Below are positions 23,900 to 36,599 of a stretch of 64,000 nt of DNA, in pieces. Numbering within the stretch: the stretch's first letter is position 1; each line of letters opens with the position of its first letter. This DNA comes from Loxodes magnus (Eukaryota > Ciliophora > Karyorelictea > Loxodida > Loxodidae). The notes under the pieces are model-generated. The model was not told where the DNA came from. It made no database searches and was given only the letters and a program-made list of their open reading frames with translations. The translations under genes were made by a program, and so were the position numbers. Where the stretch lies: NCBI GenBank assembly GCA_946699065.1, contig CAMPDV010000919.1, positions 101,052 to 165,051 on the forward strand, in the 5' to 3' direction.

Positions 23900-24770
23900 T
23901 TCATAAAAAAAATCTAAGTAACATACTGAAGCTAATGAAGTGTTTAATTAAATCTAAATAGTTAAAAGGGAGCTTAAGAAGAAAAGGAAAAAAGTTGTAC
24001 CTGATCATAATGTTAAGGAAAATTCTTAAAAAATTTAAAATAATTAAATTTTTCTAGTAATTATTCGGGAAGGTCATGTATTTTATATTAAGCAAGGAAA
24101 AAGCCTGAATCATTGTGAAGCAAAAGGGCAATAATATACAAAAAAATCAAGAAGAAACCTATAGAGAAAAGTTCTAAGAAATTTTAGATTTTTGAGATTC
24201 AGAATTTATTAAAAACCCCTTTTGAACATTTCTATTAATCCATTTGGTTTCATACTTTTGGGTAGTTCGGAGAGCGATAAAATTATCTGAAAAGAGCAAA
24301 TTATTTTGTCTATAATATAATTTCTCTTATTTTTTAATTTAATTTTAAAATTTAAAATCATTAAAATAAAATAATATATTTTATTAAAATCAAACTCAAA
24401 ATATTTAAAATATTATTTTTTCATAAATATTACTATTTAAAAGATTATAACTTTTAGTTCTAAAGAAAAAATGAAATTAGATTATTATATTATTTATTCT
24501 TATCTTATAGTTTAAGTTAATAAATTAAATTATAAAATTTTATTCTTACAATATGATTAACTAATGACTAAATTAAATTCATAAACTTTTAAATTTTTTT
24601 TTATTTATATCATAAAAGTTTATTAAATTTAAATTTTTAGAAATTTATATATTTAAGTTTATTATTTATGTTTTTTAACTTTTTCTTTTCTTATTTAAAA
24701 AAATTGTTACATACTCTTTTTTTATTTTTTTATTATACTATCAATTTGCAAAATTTAATTAATTTCAACT
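23900..24770. other. AT-rich sequence
   Basis: A-rich, then mixed A/T runs. No recognisable coding block, repeat or element ends. Confidence 0.5.
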
Positions 24771-24771
24771 A

Positions 24772-25056
24772 AAAAAGTTTTTGGACCAGAAACTCCTTTC
24801 CGATTACACGCGCCGACGCTCTCTTTTTATGGAATAACAGGGATATCCTATTGTGCTCCAGTCACAGCTGCTAGGGAGTTCCATCGCTATGAGCAGCCAG
24901 GCTTCAAGCCCCTACCAAGAGCGGATAATCTCAAAGACAGTGTTCCCTTCAGAAAATAACTCTGACCAGGGACTTTCTCAGCAACAGGAAAGGAACTTGT
25001 TCCTAACCATAAAATCAGAAAGTTTAGTCACGAAGGTTATTCTCAGCTCCCACCAT
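24772..25056 (-). mobile_element. Short coding retroelement, family D, copy 1
   Basis: An island matching 34257-34559. On the minus strand it starts GATGGTGGGAGCTGAG at 25056 and encodes a ~90-residue protein. Frame shifts are needed near the N-terminus. Blocks shared with the other copy are VAEKV, LRLSALGRGLKPGCSQ and QDIP. It ends near GTCCAAAAACTTTTTTAG without the hairpin of families A-C. Confidence 0.7.
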
Positions 25057-25089
25057 CTTTTCAATTATATTTGGAAAATTTAATTTTTA

Positions 25090-27840
25090 TATTTTCAATT
25101 TAAAAAAATTTAAGCCATAATTAGGAAAAAAATTACATTAAAGTTACCTCATTATTGCTTTTTTTAAAGATTTATAATAACTAAAGCAAGATATATTAGT
25201 GAAGATACATCGAAATCAGTATTTTCTAAGTTACTAGAATGTGTTAAAACATTAAGCACTTTTATTTGAATACAAACAAGTCGCAGTTTCATAAAAGATA
25301 TAAAAATAAGAAAAATTGGAATAAAAGTGTATTTATTTATCTGAGAATATATACAGAGAAATTTTGCTTATACATTTTATATTTTAAATCTAAATTAATT
25401 GAGGATTAAATATACATTTATAAATTTAAAAAAAAATTTAATTCTGAACTTATTTTAAATAAAATATTTTTAGCCAATAAATTCTTTTTACTTCCAATAA
25501 TTATATTGAAATTAAAAATTTACTAAGATAATTACAAGAAAAATAAAAATGTTGTTTTTATCTAAAAAAGTTTAATATAATGATAAAAATATTAGGTGGC
25601 TAGTCAACGAATAAAGAAATCAAGTAAACTAGAGTAAAATTAATGGATGTCAACATTATTAAATATTAAAACTAAAAAATTAAAGACGCTTTTCTTTTAT
25701 TTTTTCATGCTGAAATATTTATAATTGTAATTTTATTTCTACTACTTTAAACCTTATTTTAGAGAAAAATAAATTATAAATAAAAAATGTAGGTAAGTTA
25801 ATATGAAAAAACTACATTAGCAAAATGAAGATGATTGCTTTTTAATCAAAAAAAGAGTTAAAAAATTAACTAATAAATTTAGAAGAATATTTAAAAAAAT
25901 AAATAAAAGAAGATCAAAAAGACTTTAACTTATAAAATTTTATAATCCAAATTCTTGATGCTGATTAAATTCGATTATCGTGATTCTATACAAATTAGAT
26001 AAATTTAAAGCTGATTCTTAGAATATTAAAATATAAATTAGTCATAAATTTTTAAATGTAGAATGCTTTAAATTAGAAAATGTAAAGGAGTGATACTTAG
26101 TTAAAATAATAAATATGTGATAATTGCTAAGCATTCAAGAATAATAATAAGATTAATAAGAAGCAACTTTTTATCTTTAAATAATTAAGTTTGTCTTTTG
26201 GAGAGACGATAAACTTATTGTTAAAATATTAAAATATTTAATAAATGCTAGAAATAATAATTAATATAATTAAGATTGAGAAAATTATAAAAAAGAAATA
26301 AATAGTCCTATGATTGATTTGCATTACTTTAAATACTACTTAATAATGTAACTAAAGCTAAAATATTATATTTCTTCTTATTTTTTACATTTACCAACAA
26401 TATAGTATATTTGCGAAAAGAATATACATAAAATAACTTTAAAAAATTTAATCGATTTTGAATAACAAACTTAGAATTTGAAGAGTGATTAAAATTGAAA
26501 ATGTGATAATTTAAAGTATAACTAATAAACTAATAAGGTCAAGCAACAAAATTATTATTATTAGTATATATTATAATAGCTATTTATAGAACAAAATAAA
26601 TAGAGTAAAATTAATCAAAAATTTAAAACCAAATTTATAATATAATTAATTTCTTGATTTAACAAACTTAATATAACGAGATTAAAGTTAAGTATCGATT
26701 TAACAAAATATATACAAACTGAAAGCAACAGTTTATCATGAAGGTGAAACTTTAGAGCAGGAATATTCTTAAATTAGCGGTTAAAATAATTTTTATTTTA
26801 AAATAAATGATTGCCATAAAATTAAAAAGGTAAATTTCGAAGAAATGACATAAGTAGTAGTATTAATTTATGAAAAATCTCAATATATTTCATAAAATTG
26901 CATAGATTTTTAAAAAATTAACGTAAATAGTAAAATAATAACAAGAAATTTAAAAAGAAAATTATAGAAACCATCAAATTAAATTCTAAAAAAAAGCTAA
27001 AAGAAATAAGTTTGTAATTATTCAGATTTACTTTGAGTAAACCAAAGATGAAAAAAAATTAAACTTTGTAATTATTTTAAAAAATTTAATTTACATTTGA
27101 AAAAAATATTATATTTCTAATTTAAGTACATTACAATTTTAATTTTCGAAAATAACTATTTTATCTTAAAATTAAGCTTAATTAGAAATTTTTTATAAAT
27201 AAATAAAATTTATATTTACTAGCAAAAGTTTTTAAGTTTTTATTAAAAAACATTATTTGTCTCAACTGCTTAAAATTTTTATTTAAATTAAAAAAAATCT
27301 TAATAAAAGCTTTTTTTTAATTAAATTCTTCTTTATAAACTTAAAATTAAAGTGTAGTAATCAATATAATTGATTTAATTTTAAAGCCCTTAGTTATGTA
27401 GCAAATCAAGTGTATATTATACTTGAAGTGATAACTTTGATAAATAAAATAAATTTTACACGAAAAAATTTTCATATTTATTTCACAAAATTTTGAATTT
27501 TAAATTAAATAGATAATTTATTTATTATATTATTTTTTTAAAAGATATTCATCTGATTGTAACTACAAACTTGATTCATGCAAATTAAAATTTTTGCTTA
27601 TTTTCTATTGAATTACTTATTGAATTTCAAAATCGTCTTTAAATTTTGTTGATTTTTCTGATTTTAAAAATTAACTTGGAAAAAATTTATTTTTTGGCTT
27701 TACTTTTTTTAGTATTGTAAAATGTTTTTTTAGATTTATTCCAGTTGTTCGTTTATGTTCTTTCTTTTGTTTATCAAATTTTCTACAATCTTAAATTTAA
27801 TTGAATAAAGAGATCTGGGTCTTAAGAATAATCTTTAGAG
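25090..27840. other. AT-rich region with one decayed coding-like stretch
   Basis: Mostly featureless. From about 26056 to 26500 on the plus strand one frame reads as a protein with NVECFKLENVKEWYLVKI and later QYICEKNIHKITLKN. That faintly recalls the 'QYLH.KNI.HRDLK.EN' region of a protein kinase but lacks HRD and DFG. I treat it as an unproven relic. Confidence 0.25.
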
Positions 27841-27848
27841 TTTTTTTC

Positions 27849-27882
<34 letters not shown>
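27849..27882. repeat. (ATTT)n microsatellite
   Basis: About eight ATTT units in a row. The same unit forms the tails of the hairpin elements, so this may be the remnant tail of an element whose body is no longer recognisable. Confidence 0.85.
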
Positions 27883-27884
<2 letters not shown>

Positions 27885-28014
27885 TCTTAATATAATTGAA
27901 AGTTATAAAATAATAGAAATTTAGCAAGAAAAGAATGAAAAGATTTCTATTAAAAGTGAAGAAGAAAAGTAGTTTATCTTAGCCCATAGTATGATAGCAA
28001 AGTTCCACAGCAGC

Positions 28015-29640
28015 TCAAAATTTTTTACCTTCTTCATCAAAATCTTATTCTGTTAATCTAATAAATCTGATGCTTATAAAAATTATTCCTAATTGTTTTT
28101 TTCTATGAAGTTCATAAATTTAGTTTTAGTTTTTCATCTTTTTTTTATTCCGTTAAAATTATTGATTATTTTCAAATTTTTTAAAATTTTATAATATTTT
28201 TTCTTCTATCTTATCTTCTTAATTTTAATTTCCTGTATCTATTTAAATAGTTGCCTTTTCAGAATTATTAATAATTTCCAATCTACTTTACATTTCTTTT
28301 GCTATTCGGTTATGTCGTCTTTAAAACATTTTATTTTTTCTTTTTAAAAATTCTGTAAATAATTGATGACCCATATGAGGTCTTGCTTAGATTCAAGTGC
28401 TTAAAAATTTACCTTAAAATTCATATGTTCTTTCTTTGCTAACATGCAATTAGCATCAAACTTAAAGTTCTAAAGTTTTACATTAATCAAACTTATCTTT
28501 TAATTAATAAATGTTTTATATAATTTTTTAATTCTCTCTCTATATATTTATGATCAAACAAATCTTTAAAATATTAAAGGATGTAACTCACAGTTCTCTT
28601 TTTAATTTGTTTTTTAGAAATTTTTATTATTCTATTATTGTATTTTTAACTTAGTAAAAAATAGTGACTCCGCTTTTAGTCAAATCTAAATTTGAAATCT
28701 CTTTATAAGCTTTATTTTAAAAAATTTCTTTAATTTTTCGTTAAAGTCTAAAATTATTGCTATTTCCACAGCTTGCTTTCTCAAAGTTACTCATGAATAA
28801 TTTTTGATGTTGTTAGATATCCAAAAACTCTGTCGGCTATCCCAATAAACTTTTCGTTAGTCCATACATTATTGAGTAAAATGCATCTTGAAACGGCTTT
28901 ATTTATTTAAGAAGGATCTATCTAACATATGAAACTCTTTTCATTCCAAACATCAGTATTTAGTAAGTTAAAATAAAAATCTCAATTTTTTGCGATTTCT
29001 TATATTTTATTTCGTTTTTTTATTCAATTCACTCTTTATTTCCTTTAACTTTTAACCTTTTTAAATTCATTTAAATTTAACGTAAATTAAAGTTAGGTTT
29101 TTCTAAAAAGCCATTTTACATCTACTTTTCAACAAACTCATTTTACAATTTTACTTCCGATGCGATATTCATGAAGGTTTTATATCACTTTAAGACCTAC
29201 TTTTAACTTTTTATTAAATTTTATCAATTTTCTTTATTAAAAGAGACAATTTTTTGTTTAAAGTGCTTTAACTTGAAAATTATATAACTTAATATCCATT
29301 AATGCATTAATATTTACCAATATCTTAAATTCGCTAAAGCAATTTTTGCTATAATTGTAGTATTTCTTTATATCAAATAGAGCATTTTTTATAATGTATA
29401 AAGCCTACTATTTTATCTCTTTTTATTTACTATTAAGATTATCATATACTAAAGTGGTTATAATTAATAGTCGAAATTTGATTCTACTATTTCTATGATT
29501 CTTGGAATTTTTTTTACTTATTTAAGCTCTTTTCTATCAGCATAAAAATTTCTTAGTTATAATTAAAATAAATTTTAAGTAAATGCTAAATATTATAAAT
29601 AATTGTAACTAGCTATTTTAACATAATAATTGATTTGCAT
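28015..29640 (-). CDS. Long unassigned coding-like region
   Basis: The minus strand is purine-rich and one frame runs 541 codons from ATG 29640 to TGA 28015 with about six internal TGAs. It gives mainly helical sequence (KKIPRIIEIVESNFDYQLQ near residue 40) and an acidic end (DFDEEGKKF). The early part loosely recalls an armadillo repeat of the importin-alpha type ('IPRLVEFL...LQFEAAWAL'), and the length is similar. No later repeat supports that. Another frame over 28700-29100 looks equally protein-like, so the frame is not settled. Upstream it is followed by featureless AT-rich DNA. Confidence 0.35.
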
Positions 29641-29649
29641 GCTTTTATA

Positions 29650-31345
29650 AAAAATAATTAAAATTAAGCTATGAATAATTCTTAAAATTGGATCGAATAA
29701 ATATATTTAAATAAAAGTCTATTAAAACATTAATCCAATCAAATTATTTTAATCTACTTTACTTATTAAAAATTTAGCTTTATTAGAGTAAAATATTTGC
29801 TTACTCATAATAATAAATTTGTAAAGGTGATAACAAACTTAAAACCTTAAATTCAAGTTATCACAAAAAGGAATAAATTTAGAAAATCAAATTTATTGAT
29901 ATAATAAGTTTAGTTATAAATAGGCAAAATAGTAACTTTAAAAATAGAGAAATGTAAATCTTAAAATAATCACTATTATTTATTTCCAATAGTATTATAA
30001 AAATACTTTTTATGGAAACAAATGGATATTTTGAAGCTGTAAAAAATAATGTGATTATTTATCAAATATTTTTAAATGAATATAGATCAGTCTTTTATTA
30101 TAAATAAAATCTATTTTTACGAAAAAATTTTGAAATATTAAGTTTTTATACTTTTTCCTAATTAGTATAGATAAGGTGTAATTTCTTTAAATTTTTTTAG
30201 TTTATACTTTATTAAATCGTAACGAAATATGAATTATTAGATAAATTTAGCTTATTAAGCTAAATTTAAATATTTTCTCAAATTAGATATAATTTAAATA
30301 ATCACATTTAATAAATATACAAAATCAGATTTTAGTGTATATTTGTAAAAGATATTAAATGAAATTCAAATTTAAGTAAAATTGTTTTGGTAAAAATATA
30401 TCTTAATTTAGATCAAAATATAACTAATGGAAGAATTAAAAGTTAATTATATAATTAGCATAAATAAGCAACTAATTTAAGAAGCAAAGAATCAGATACT
30501 TCTATCTTTCTAAATTTGATGCTTGTCTTAGAAAAAAAGCAGAAAAAACTACTAGTGTAATATTAAAGATTGATTTCTCTTTTATTGATTTTTAATAATT
30601 TTAATTTTGCAATAAAAAAGATTTAATAATTGCATGCAAAATCTTAAATGACATAATATTTTTTCCATTTTCTTATAAGCATTTCTAATAAATGTTAATA
30701 TTATGAAAGAAATTTAGTAATTTATATTATATAACATTTTTAAACTTTTCATTCTCTTTTTTAAAGTTGTTAAAACTTTAAACATAGCAAAATTGAAAAA
30801 AGATAAGTTTACTTATAAGATCTAAATTGATTCATTTTTAGAAAGAATCGAAATAAAAGAACTATCTTCATTAAAATAAACTTGCTAAAGCGTAAAAACC
30901 TTATAAGCCAAAACCAGAAGGATAATTACAAAGTGTATTAAAATACTGTAAACATTTTTAAGATTAAAAAGTAATTAGTTATAAGATTGAATGGCTATGA
31001 TTAAAGCAAAAAATCAAAGAAAAACAAAGATTTATGTAATTATAATAAACTTGAGGAATTGAAATTTCTAGAAGGATTTAATCTCCTAAATATTTTCTTC
31101 GAAATTATTTTAACTAAAATAATGAAACTAAATTGGATGTAGATAAATAAAATCTTAATTAATAAATTAGTAATTTTTATAAATTAGTTATAAATAAAAT
31201 TAGATAAATTATATCATTTATAAAAATTAAGGAAATAAAAGCTTAAAATCAATTAATAAGGCCTATAATTATATTGGTAATTATTATAAATAAATAAAAT
31301 GAAAGTATTTAATGTGAAAGAAAATTTGAATAAGAATCATTAAAT
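29650..31345. other. AT-rich sequence without recognised genes
   Basis: A-rich on the plus strand. Scattered ATG-led frames give no recognisable motif, and no element ends were found. Confidence 0.45.
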
Positions 31346-31348
31346 TTT

Positions 31349-32343
31349 TTATATGGTTAATTATAATAATAATATTAATTTTGAGTTTTCCATTTTAGGG
31401 ATTTCCAACCCGTCAGGAGGACAGCAGTTCATGCTCCCTGCTGTTAAATACAAATGTTTGGGACGTCCAATTTTAACGAGATTGTGAACTCGGGTTCTCC
31501 AGGTTTTCCTTCCTTTTACTTGATATGGTTCCATCTTGATCTTGTATATTGAACCATCCGGGTTGCAATACATTCTTTTCATTCTTGCTTCTTTTTTTTC
31601 TTCTTTTGTTGTTCTTTTATCCAATAGTTTCTTTATTTCCATTAGAATTTCTAAAAATTCCGATTAAGATGTCATACGCTTCCACAGCAGAAACATTTCT
31701 TTTTTATTTAAATTATTTTCCTTGATTTGTTTGCTCTTTCTAGGCTTCGATTTCCATTTGTATAGCTCCAGTTTCGCAAAACTCTTTCTTAAAAGTTTAC
31801 AATTTCTCTTCTACTTTTCCGAGTCTGTTATCCAGTTCAGTATGTTTCTAAAGCTAATTTTAGGATTCATTAGTCTGACTTTGTGTGCCATTCCAAAAGG
31901 CGTTAAGATCTCTTTCCTAGGACATAAGTCTTGACTCAATTCCTTCTGCTAGGTCTAGCTTTGCCATCAGCATATCATTGTAATTTTTCAATCTCTTAAC
32001 ATCTTCCTAGAGATTCAGTACCACTTTGATAAGTTACTCCATGCTCATCTGGCCAGAAGGGTTGAACTCTGATACCTCCTGGTGGAGAACAGACTTCATC
32101 TGTTTCCTCGGTTTCTCGCTTGAGGTTGGGTTTCCGTGTGTATATTCTTCAAGGTTGGCTTTCATTCGTTTTGCTAGATTCCAGGTTGTTAGTTCAGTGT
32201 TGGTTAAGGTTGTGATAGAGAAGATTGCTAAGATTATTAAGACTTGGTTTCTTGCTTCCTACCTTCCTTTTTGGCTTAGGAAGAGGTGGTATAGAAACCG
32301 GACTTGAAATCTTCAACCATTTTTTTTATTATATGGTTAATTA
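31349..32343 (-). mobile_element. ORF1-only retroelement with 15-base target-site duplication
   Basis: The perfect direct repeat TTATATGGTTAATTA lies at 31349-31363 and 32329-32343. Between them is a minus-strand element starting at an A-run plus ATG (32320) and ending 3' in an ATT-rich run (ATAATAATAATATT near 31364). This is the same organisation as the element at 13075-14049. Confidence 0.9.
31370..32320 (-). pseudogene. Gag-like ORF1, frameshifted
   Basis: Begins MVEDFKSGFYTTSSQ (family signature). A frameshift before SSEKPRKQMKSVLHQEVSEF moves it to a second frame that carries the coiled coil (MSMEQLIKVVLNLQEDVKRL). A third frame carries the knuckle KKCFCCGSVWHLNRNF (C-x2-C-x4-H-x4 with the last Cys now Phe). 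The C-terminal part, YCNPDGSIYKIK and LTAGSMNCCPPDG, is shared in outline with other members. At least two frameshifts make it non-functional. Confidence 0.75.
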
Positions 32344-32862
32344 ATATTTTATAAGTAAATACATTAAAAGTTTGATATTTTAAATTTGGCTATATTAAAA
32401 GTAAAAATTCAAAATATCTTGCTAAAAAATATTTAGAATATTATATTATACCTGAAGTGATAACTTTGATAAAATAATTTTTACACGAAAAAGTTAAAGG
32501 AAAACAAATATAGTGTAGTCTTAAAATAATGTCGCTAAAAAGCGCTGAAAAAAAATTAAAACTGCTAAACGCTTAGTTTAAAACGCAAAGCATTTTTAAT
32601 TTTATATTATATTTAATAAAGAAAATAAATTAAATAATTTTTTTAAAAACAATCTAAAAAAGGTAAGTTTTAAATTTTCGACAAAAGTAAAAAAAAAATA
32701 AAAATCAATTATAAAAAGCACATAGAAAAAAGAAATTTTAAGTAATAGCCAAGCATAAAAATATTATGTTTTAATTTAAAAAAATTAAAAGAAATAAAAA
32801 ATATTATTAAATAACAATAGCCAAAAATATAAAATATTAAACAATCAAATTTTAAAATAAAA

Positions 32863-34239
32863 ATGGCAAAAAAATTTTAAAATTTTAATAAAAAAACATG
32901 TAAAAAGATATTAAAAATCTAGATAGAAAAACTTGTAAAATTAAAAGCAAGCAATAAAAAGAAGAAAATTAAGTTAGAAAAATAATATAGAAATGAATTA
33001 TTTATGATTCAAGAAATTTAAAATAGAATTATTGAAGATAAGATTATAATGATAAGCTTATGAGAGAAGTAAGAACTAGACAAAGAAAAAGCATAATTAA
33101 GAAAAATTGAATGAAAATATATACAGAAAGAATTTTCAAATACTTTAAGACGTGACTTTAATAATAAGCTTAAGAATGAATTCTGAAGTAAGAAAATGAT
33201 AAATCTTAACTATTTATCAACTAGATTCATTCAATGACAGACATAAATTAAGAATACTTTAATGATGATAAGAAAAAAAACATAGGTATTCAAACTGCTT
33301 GTCTTAATTAGTTCTAGTCTTAAAATATAAAGAATAAGAAATTCTTGTATATTATCACTTCAACACAACTTGTAATTTTATATACTTGAGTTTTTAGAAA
33401 TGAAACTTATTGTCGAATTATTATAATTAATTATTATATCTACGTCAATTTATGAGAATCCTAATCTTTTATCAATCAATTAAATTTCTAATTTTCTTCT
33501 TTGCAAATTTTTCAATAAAATTTCGTTAAACTCTCAAAAACGAATGAGTAATAATCTTTAATTAAGAGTCTTAGATTAGAATATAAAAATAATTAATTTT
33601 ATGTTTAATAGCTTTAGGATTTTAACCACGCATATAATTTTACAAAGCAACAATTAACTTTAAAAATAATAGCTTTATGTAATAAAAAAATATTATGATA
33701 ATTTAAAAATAGCACCTAAGAAATAGATTTCTTCCATAAAGTCCAGTATAGCTTAGTTAGATATTATAAATGAACTATAGTTTTTGTAGTTAGAGAACAA
33801 AAAACTTACAAGAACAGTAAGTGATCTAACCCGATAAACTGAGAATTTGATGACATCCATTAATCTACTAATAAATGAAAATAAAATTATAAGACAAGAA
33901 ATAAACTGGATTACTCTATCTTAATAAATATTGCTGTACATTAATGCAATTTAAAATAGCCTAAAAAAGATGCAAATTTAAAAATATTTTGGATTGGAGT
34001 AAACCTAATTAAATGAAGAAAATAATCCAAGATAATTGATCAATATCTTTTCACAAAAATTTTAAAATTTTAGTAGAAAAATAATGAAGTGCTGATATTG
34101 CAAATGTAAAGGGCATATGGTAATATAATGCTTTGAATTTCTCTAAAAAAAAGCGTAAATAGGAAAAAGTTTTTACATAATATGTTTGAGATATGTTGAT
34201 CTTCGAATAAAAAACTCTAAAATGTTGTAATAAACTTTA
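32863..34239 (+). CDS. Gag-like protein with canonical CCHC knuckle, plus strand
   Basis: The frame from ATG 32863 stays open to the knuckle CWYCKCKGHMVIQC at 34090-34131. This is an exact C-x2-C-x4-H-x4-C whose Trp is TGA. Before it lies a coiled coil (LQFLQLENKKLTRTVSDLTR, LMTSINLLINENK) and after it a short basic tail. The stretch from ~33300 to 33660 is hydrophobic and AT-driven, so the real protein may begin later, near 33690, or contain an intron. It lies immediately 5' of a family D element in the opposite orientation. Probably an RNA-binding retroelement protein of another subfamily. The N-terminus and stop are uncertain. Confidence 0.55.
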
Positions 34240-34256
34240 TACTATATAATTAAATT

Positions 34257-34559
34257 AATAATTTTAACTAAAAGAATTTTTGGAAATGTAACTCCTTTTC
34301 AGTTATACTACCCGATGCTCTTTTTTAGGAATACTGGGAATATCCTAATGTGTTCCAGGCACAGCTGCAAGGAAAATCCATCGCTATGAGCAGCCAAGCT
34401 TCAAGCCCATACCAAGAGCGGATAACCTAGAAGACAGCGTTTCCTTGAGAAAATGACTCTGGCCAAAAACTTTCTCAGCGACAAGACAGGAACTTTTTCC
34501 TAGCCAGAAAGTTTAGTCAAGAAGGTCAGTCTCAGCTCCCACCATCTTTTCAATTATAT
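34257..34559 (-). mobile_element. Short coding retroelement, family D, copy 2, with target-site duplication
   Basis: Flanked by the direct repeat TATATAATTAAAT (34244-34256 and 34560-34572). On the minus strand from ATG 34545 one frame reads MVGAETDLLDQTFWLG, later VAEKVFGQSHFLKETLSSRL, LGMGLKLGCSQRW and QDIPSIP, ending near TAA-rich tail sequence. The same protein is recoverable from copy 1 at 24772-25056, so the element is coding rather than a pure SINE. No known domain was recognised. Confidence 0.8.
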
Positions 34560-34915
34560 TATATAATTAAATAATTCTCTATAACTTTCTTTCTTATTTT
34601 GAAGATTTTGGTGTGGTAGTTATGCTAAATTTAAAAATCTGGAAGAAATTTTGTTAAACTTTTTATGTAGTCATAAATGAAATAACTGTTTTAACTGAAG
34701 TAAAAATAAGCAAATTATGCTAAAAAATTACGAATGGTGAAATGGAAAATAATAAAACTAAAATGTTTATAATTGAAAGGATCAAAAATTATAACTTTTT
34801 TATAATTTAAATGTTTTTTGTTTTTAGTCATTAAAAAATCTGAAATCCAGCATTCTAGCTTAATATTTATAGAATAAAGTGTCTATTAAAGTTAATAATA
34901 GATAATAAATTTATA

Positions 34916-35290
34916 TCAAATTTTAATTTTGCTTAAGAACCCAATTTCGGAATCAAGAAAGCCTTAAATACAACACATAATTACCTCATTAGATTCTATG
35001 CTTGAGAATTTATCTTTTCTACGCTTAATTTGTAGATAATGCCAAGTCATCATCGAATCTGCAATCCATTGTAAATATTTAGAAATATTAGACTCCAAAC
35101 CTCCTTATCTAAATCTCATATTTCCAAAATAGTTAAGAAAGCACACCACCTCATACACCAATTAAAGGGTACAATAACCAAAATAATTACTTGAATTTAA
35201 CTGCTTGTACCATTCCCCTCTTTTCCAATATTTAATTATAGCATTTTTGATATTATACTAAATTATTCTATTAAAGTTAGCTTTTTGAGA
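34916..35290 (-). CDS. Hypothetical protein fragment
   Basis: The minus strand reads as a convincing protein (YWKRGEWYKQLNSSNYFGY, MRFRQGGLESNISKYLQW, MTWHYLQIKRRKDKF) and ends at TGA 34916. The 5' end is not defined, as no clear ATG lies in frame upstream. No family was recognised. The residue mix (Trp, Gly, His, Cys) differs clearly from random AT-rich translation. Confidence 0.45.
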
Positions 35291-35299
35291 TTAAATAAT

Positions 35300-35995
35300 T
35301 ATTAAAAAAATACAAATCTAAAGTGTAAACCTAATTATCTTAAATAAGTCCTTATATTTATATGTAAACCAGGGAAAGTCTTAGAATTTATTTTTGCAAA
35401 TAAATAAATTATTTTGTATATAAGTGATTAAGAAATTACCTCCTTAATAAATAAAATTTTATACAATATTCTATTTATTTTATTAATACTGCATATAAAT
35501 TTTTTACTTACTTTGCTTTTTCTTACGATTTGGATATTTAACGTGATTTAAACAAAATTAAAAAATTCAAGTTGCTAAATTTCTGTTAAAATGTTAACAA
35601 AATTTTTTTAAATTAGACATATATTATTATGCTAATATAATTAGTATATCTAATATTTTTAAATCATAAAATAATAATAATTTCATAAAGATTATGTAAA
35701 AGAGTATTGAAATTTAAAAATTTTAATTTAAGATTAAATATGAAATTTTTATAATGATCTAACATGCTTCACTCACTTTTTTATTAAAATTAACTTAAGA
35801 TGACGATAATAATTTCAACTTAATTTTTTATAATATCTACTAGATTTTTTAATTTTTTAATTTCTTAATATTTAATATAAATTAATAAATTTAATTATTT
35901 AAATTTTATTTAATTTTAGCCTTTTATTTTTTTATTTTTTTAAGCTTATAATTTAATTTTTAAGAATATTTTAAATTAAATTAAATTAATTTAAA
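35300..35995. other. AT-rich sequence
   Basis: Long A/T runs. Nothing recognised. Confidence 0.5.
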
Positions 35996-35999
35996 TTGA

Positions 36000-36246
36000 G
36001 TTAGATTCTCCTTTCTGCTTTAATGGACCTACAGAATGGTTAAATTTCTTGTTTCTCTCTACGATAATACCTAAATAATACTTACCTTTCCTCAAAAAAG
36101 GCAAGAAAGGATGATATTAGAATGGAATATTTCGCCCTTGAAGCTGAAAGTTTCCAAACAGTGTCGGTGTTCGGTATTAACTACGCATCTCCACTTACTT
36201 GATTGCAAACAACGGGGTCCACATTCAATTTCCATCTGTTCTCCAT
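36000..36246 (-). mobile_element. Short coding retroelement-like island, family F
   Basis: A balanced-composition island. The minus strand starts after an A-run at ATG 36246 and reads MENRWKLNVDPVVCNQVSG, then FLAFFEERQVLFRYYRREKQ. The AAAAAATGG start is the one shared by the other families. There is one copy only and no TSD could be fixed. Confidence 0.4.
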
Positions 36247-36599
36247 TTTTTTATATAACTTTAGATAATTAATTAATAATTATTTTATACTTATTTTCTA
36301 TTTATTTTTTTATCTTAATTTTGATATATTTATCAATTTATACCACTTAAGCAATTTTGAAAACTATTAAGTTTAATTAGTATACTAATAGTATTTTTTT
36401 CTAATTTAATAAAAATTTATTTAAAAAATTCATATAATTTAAACATTTTTTTTAATTTTAACTTTTGCAAAAGCCTTGAATAAAATTAAATTTTTAGTAA
36501 GAATAATAGAAAAATGTGAGCTTAGCCACCAGAATAAAACTAACAGAAGTAAATAAAAAGACTGCGGTTAATAATGATCCAACAAAAGCTGCATAAGTA

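Noticed and set aside
28015-29640. Firm call of importin alpha
   Set aside because: Only one ARM-like segment is visible, there is no IBB domain or repeated Trp-Asn ladder, and the frame is ambiguous.
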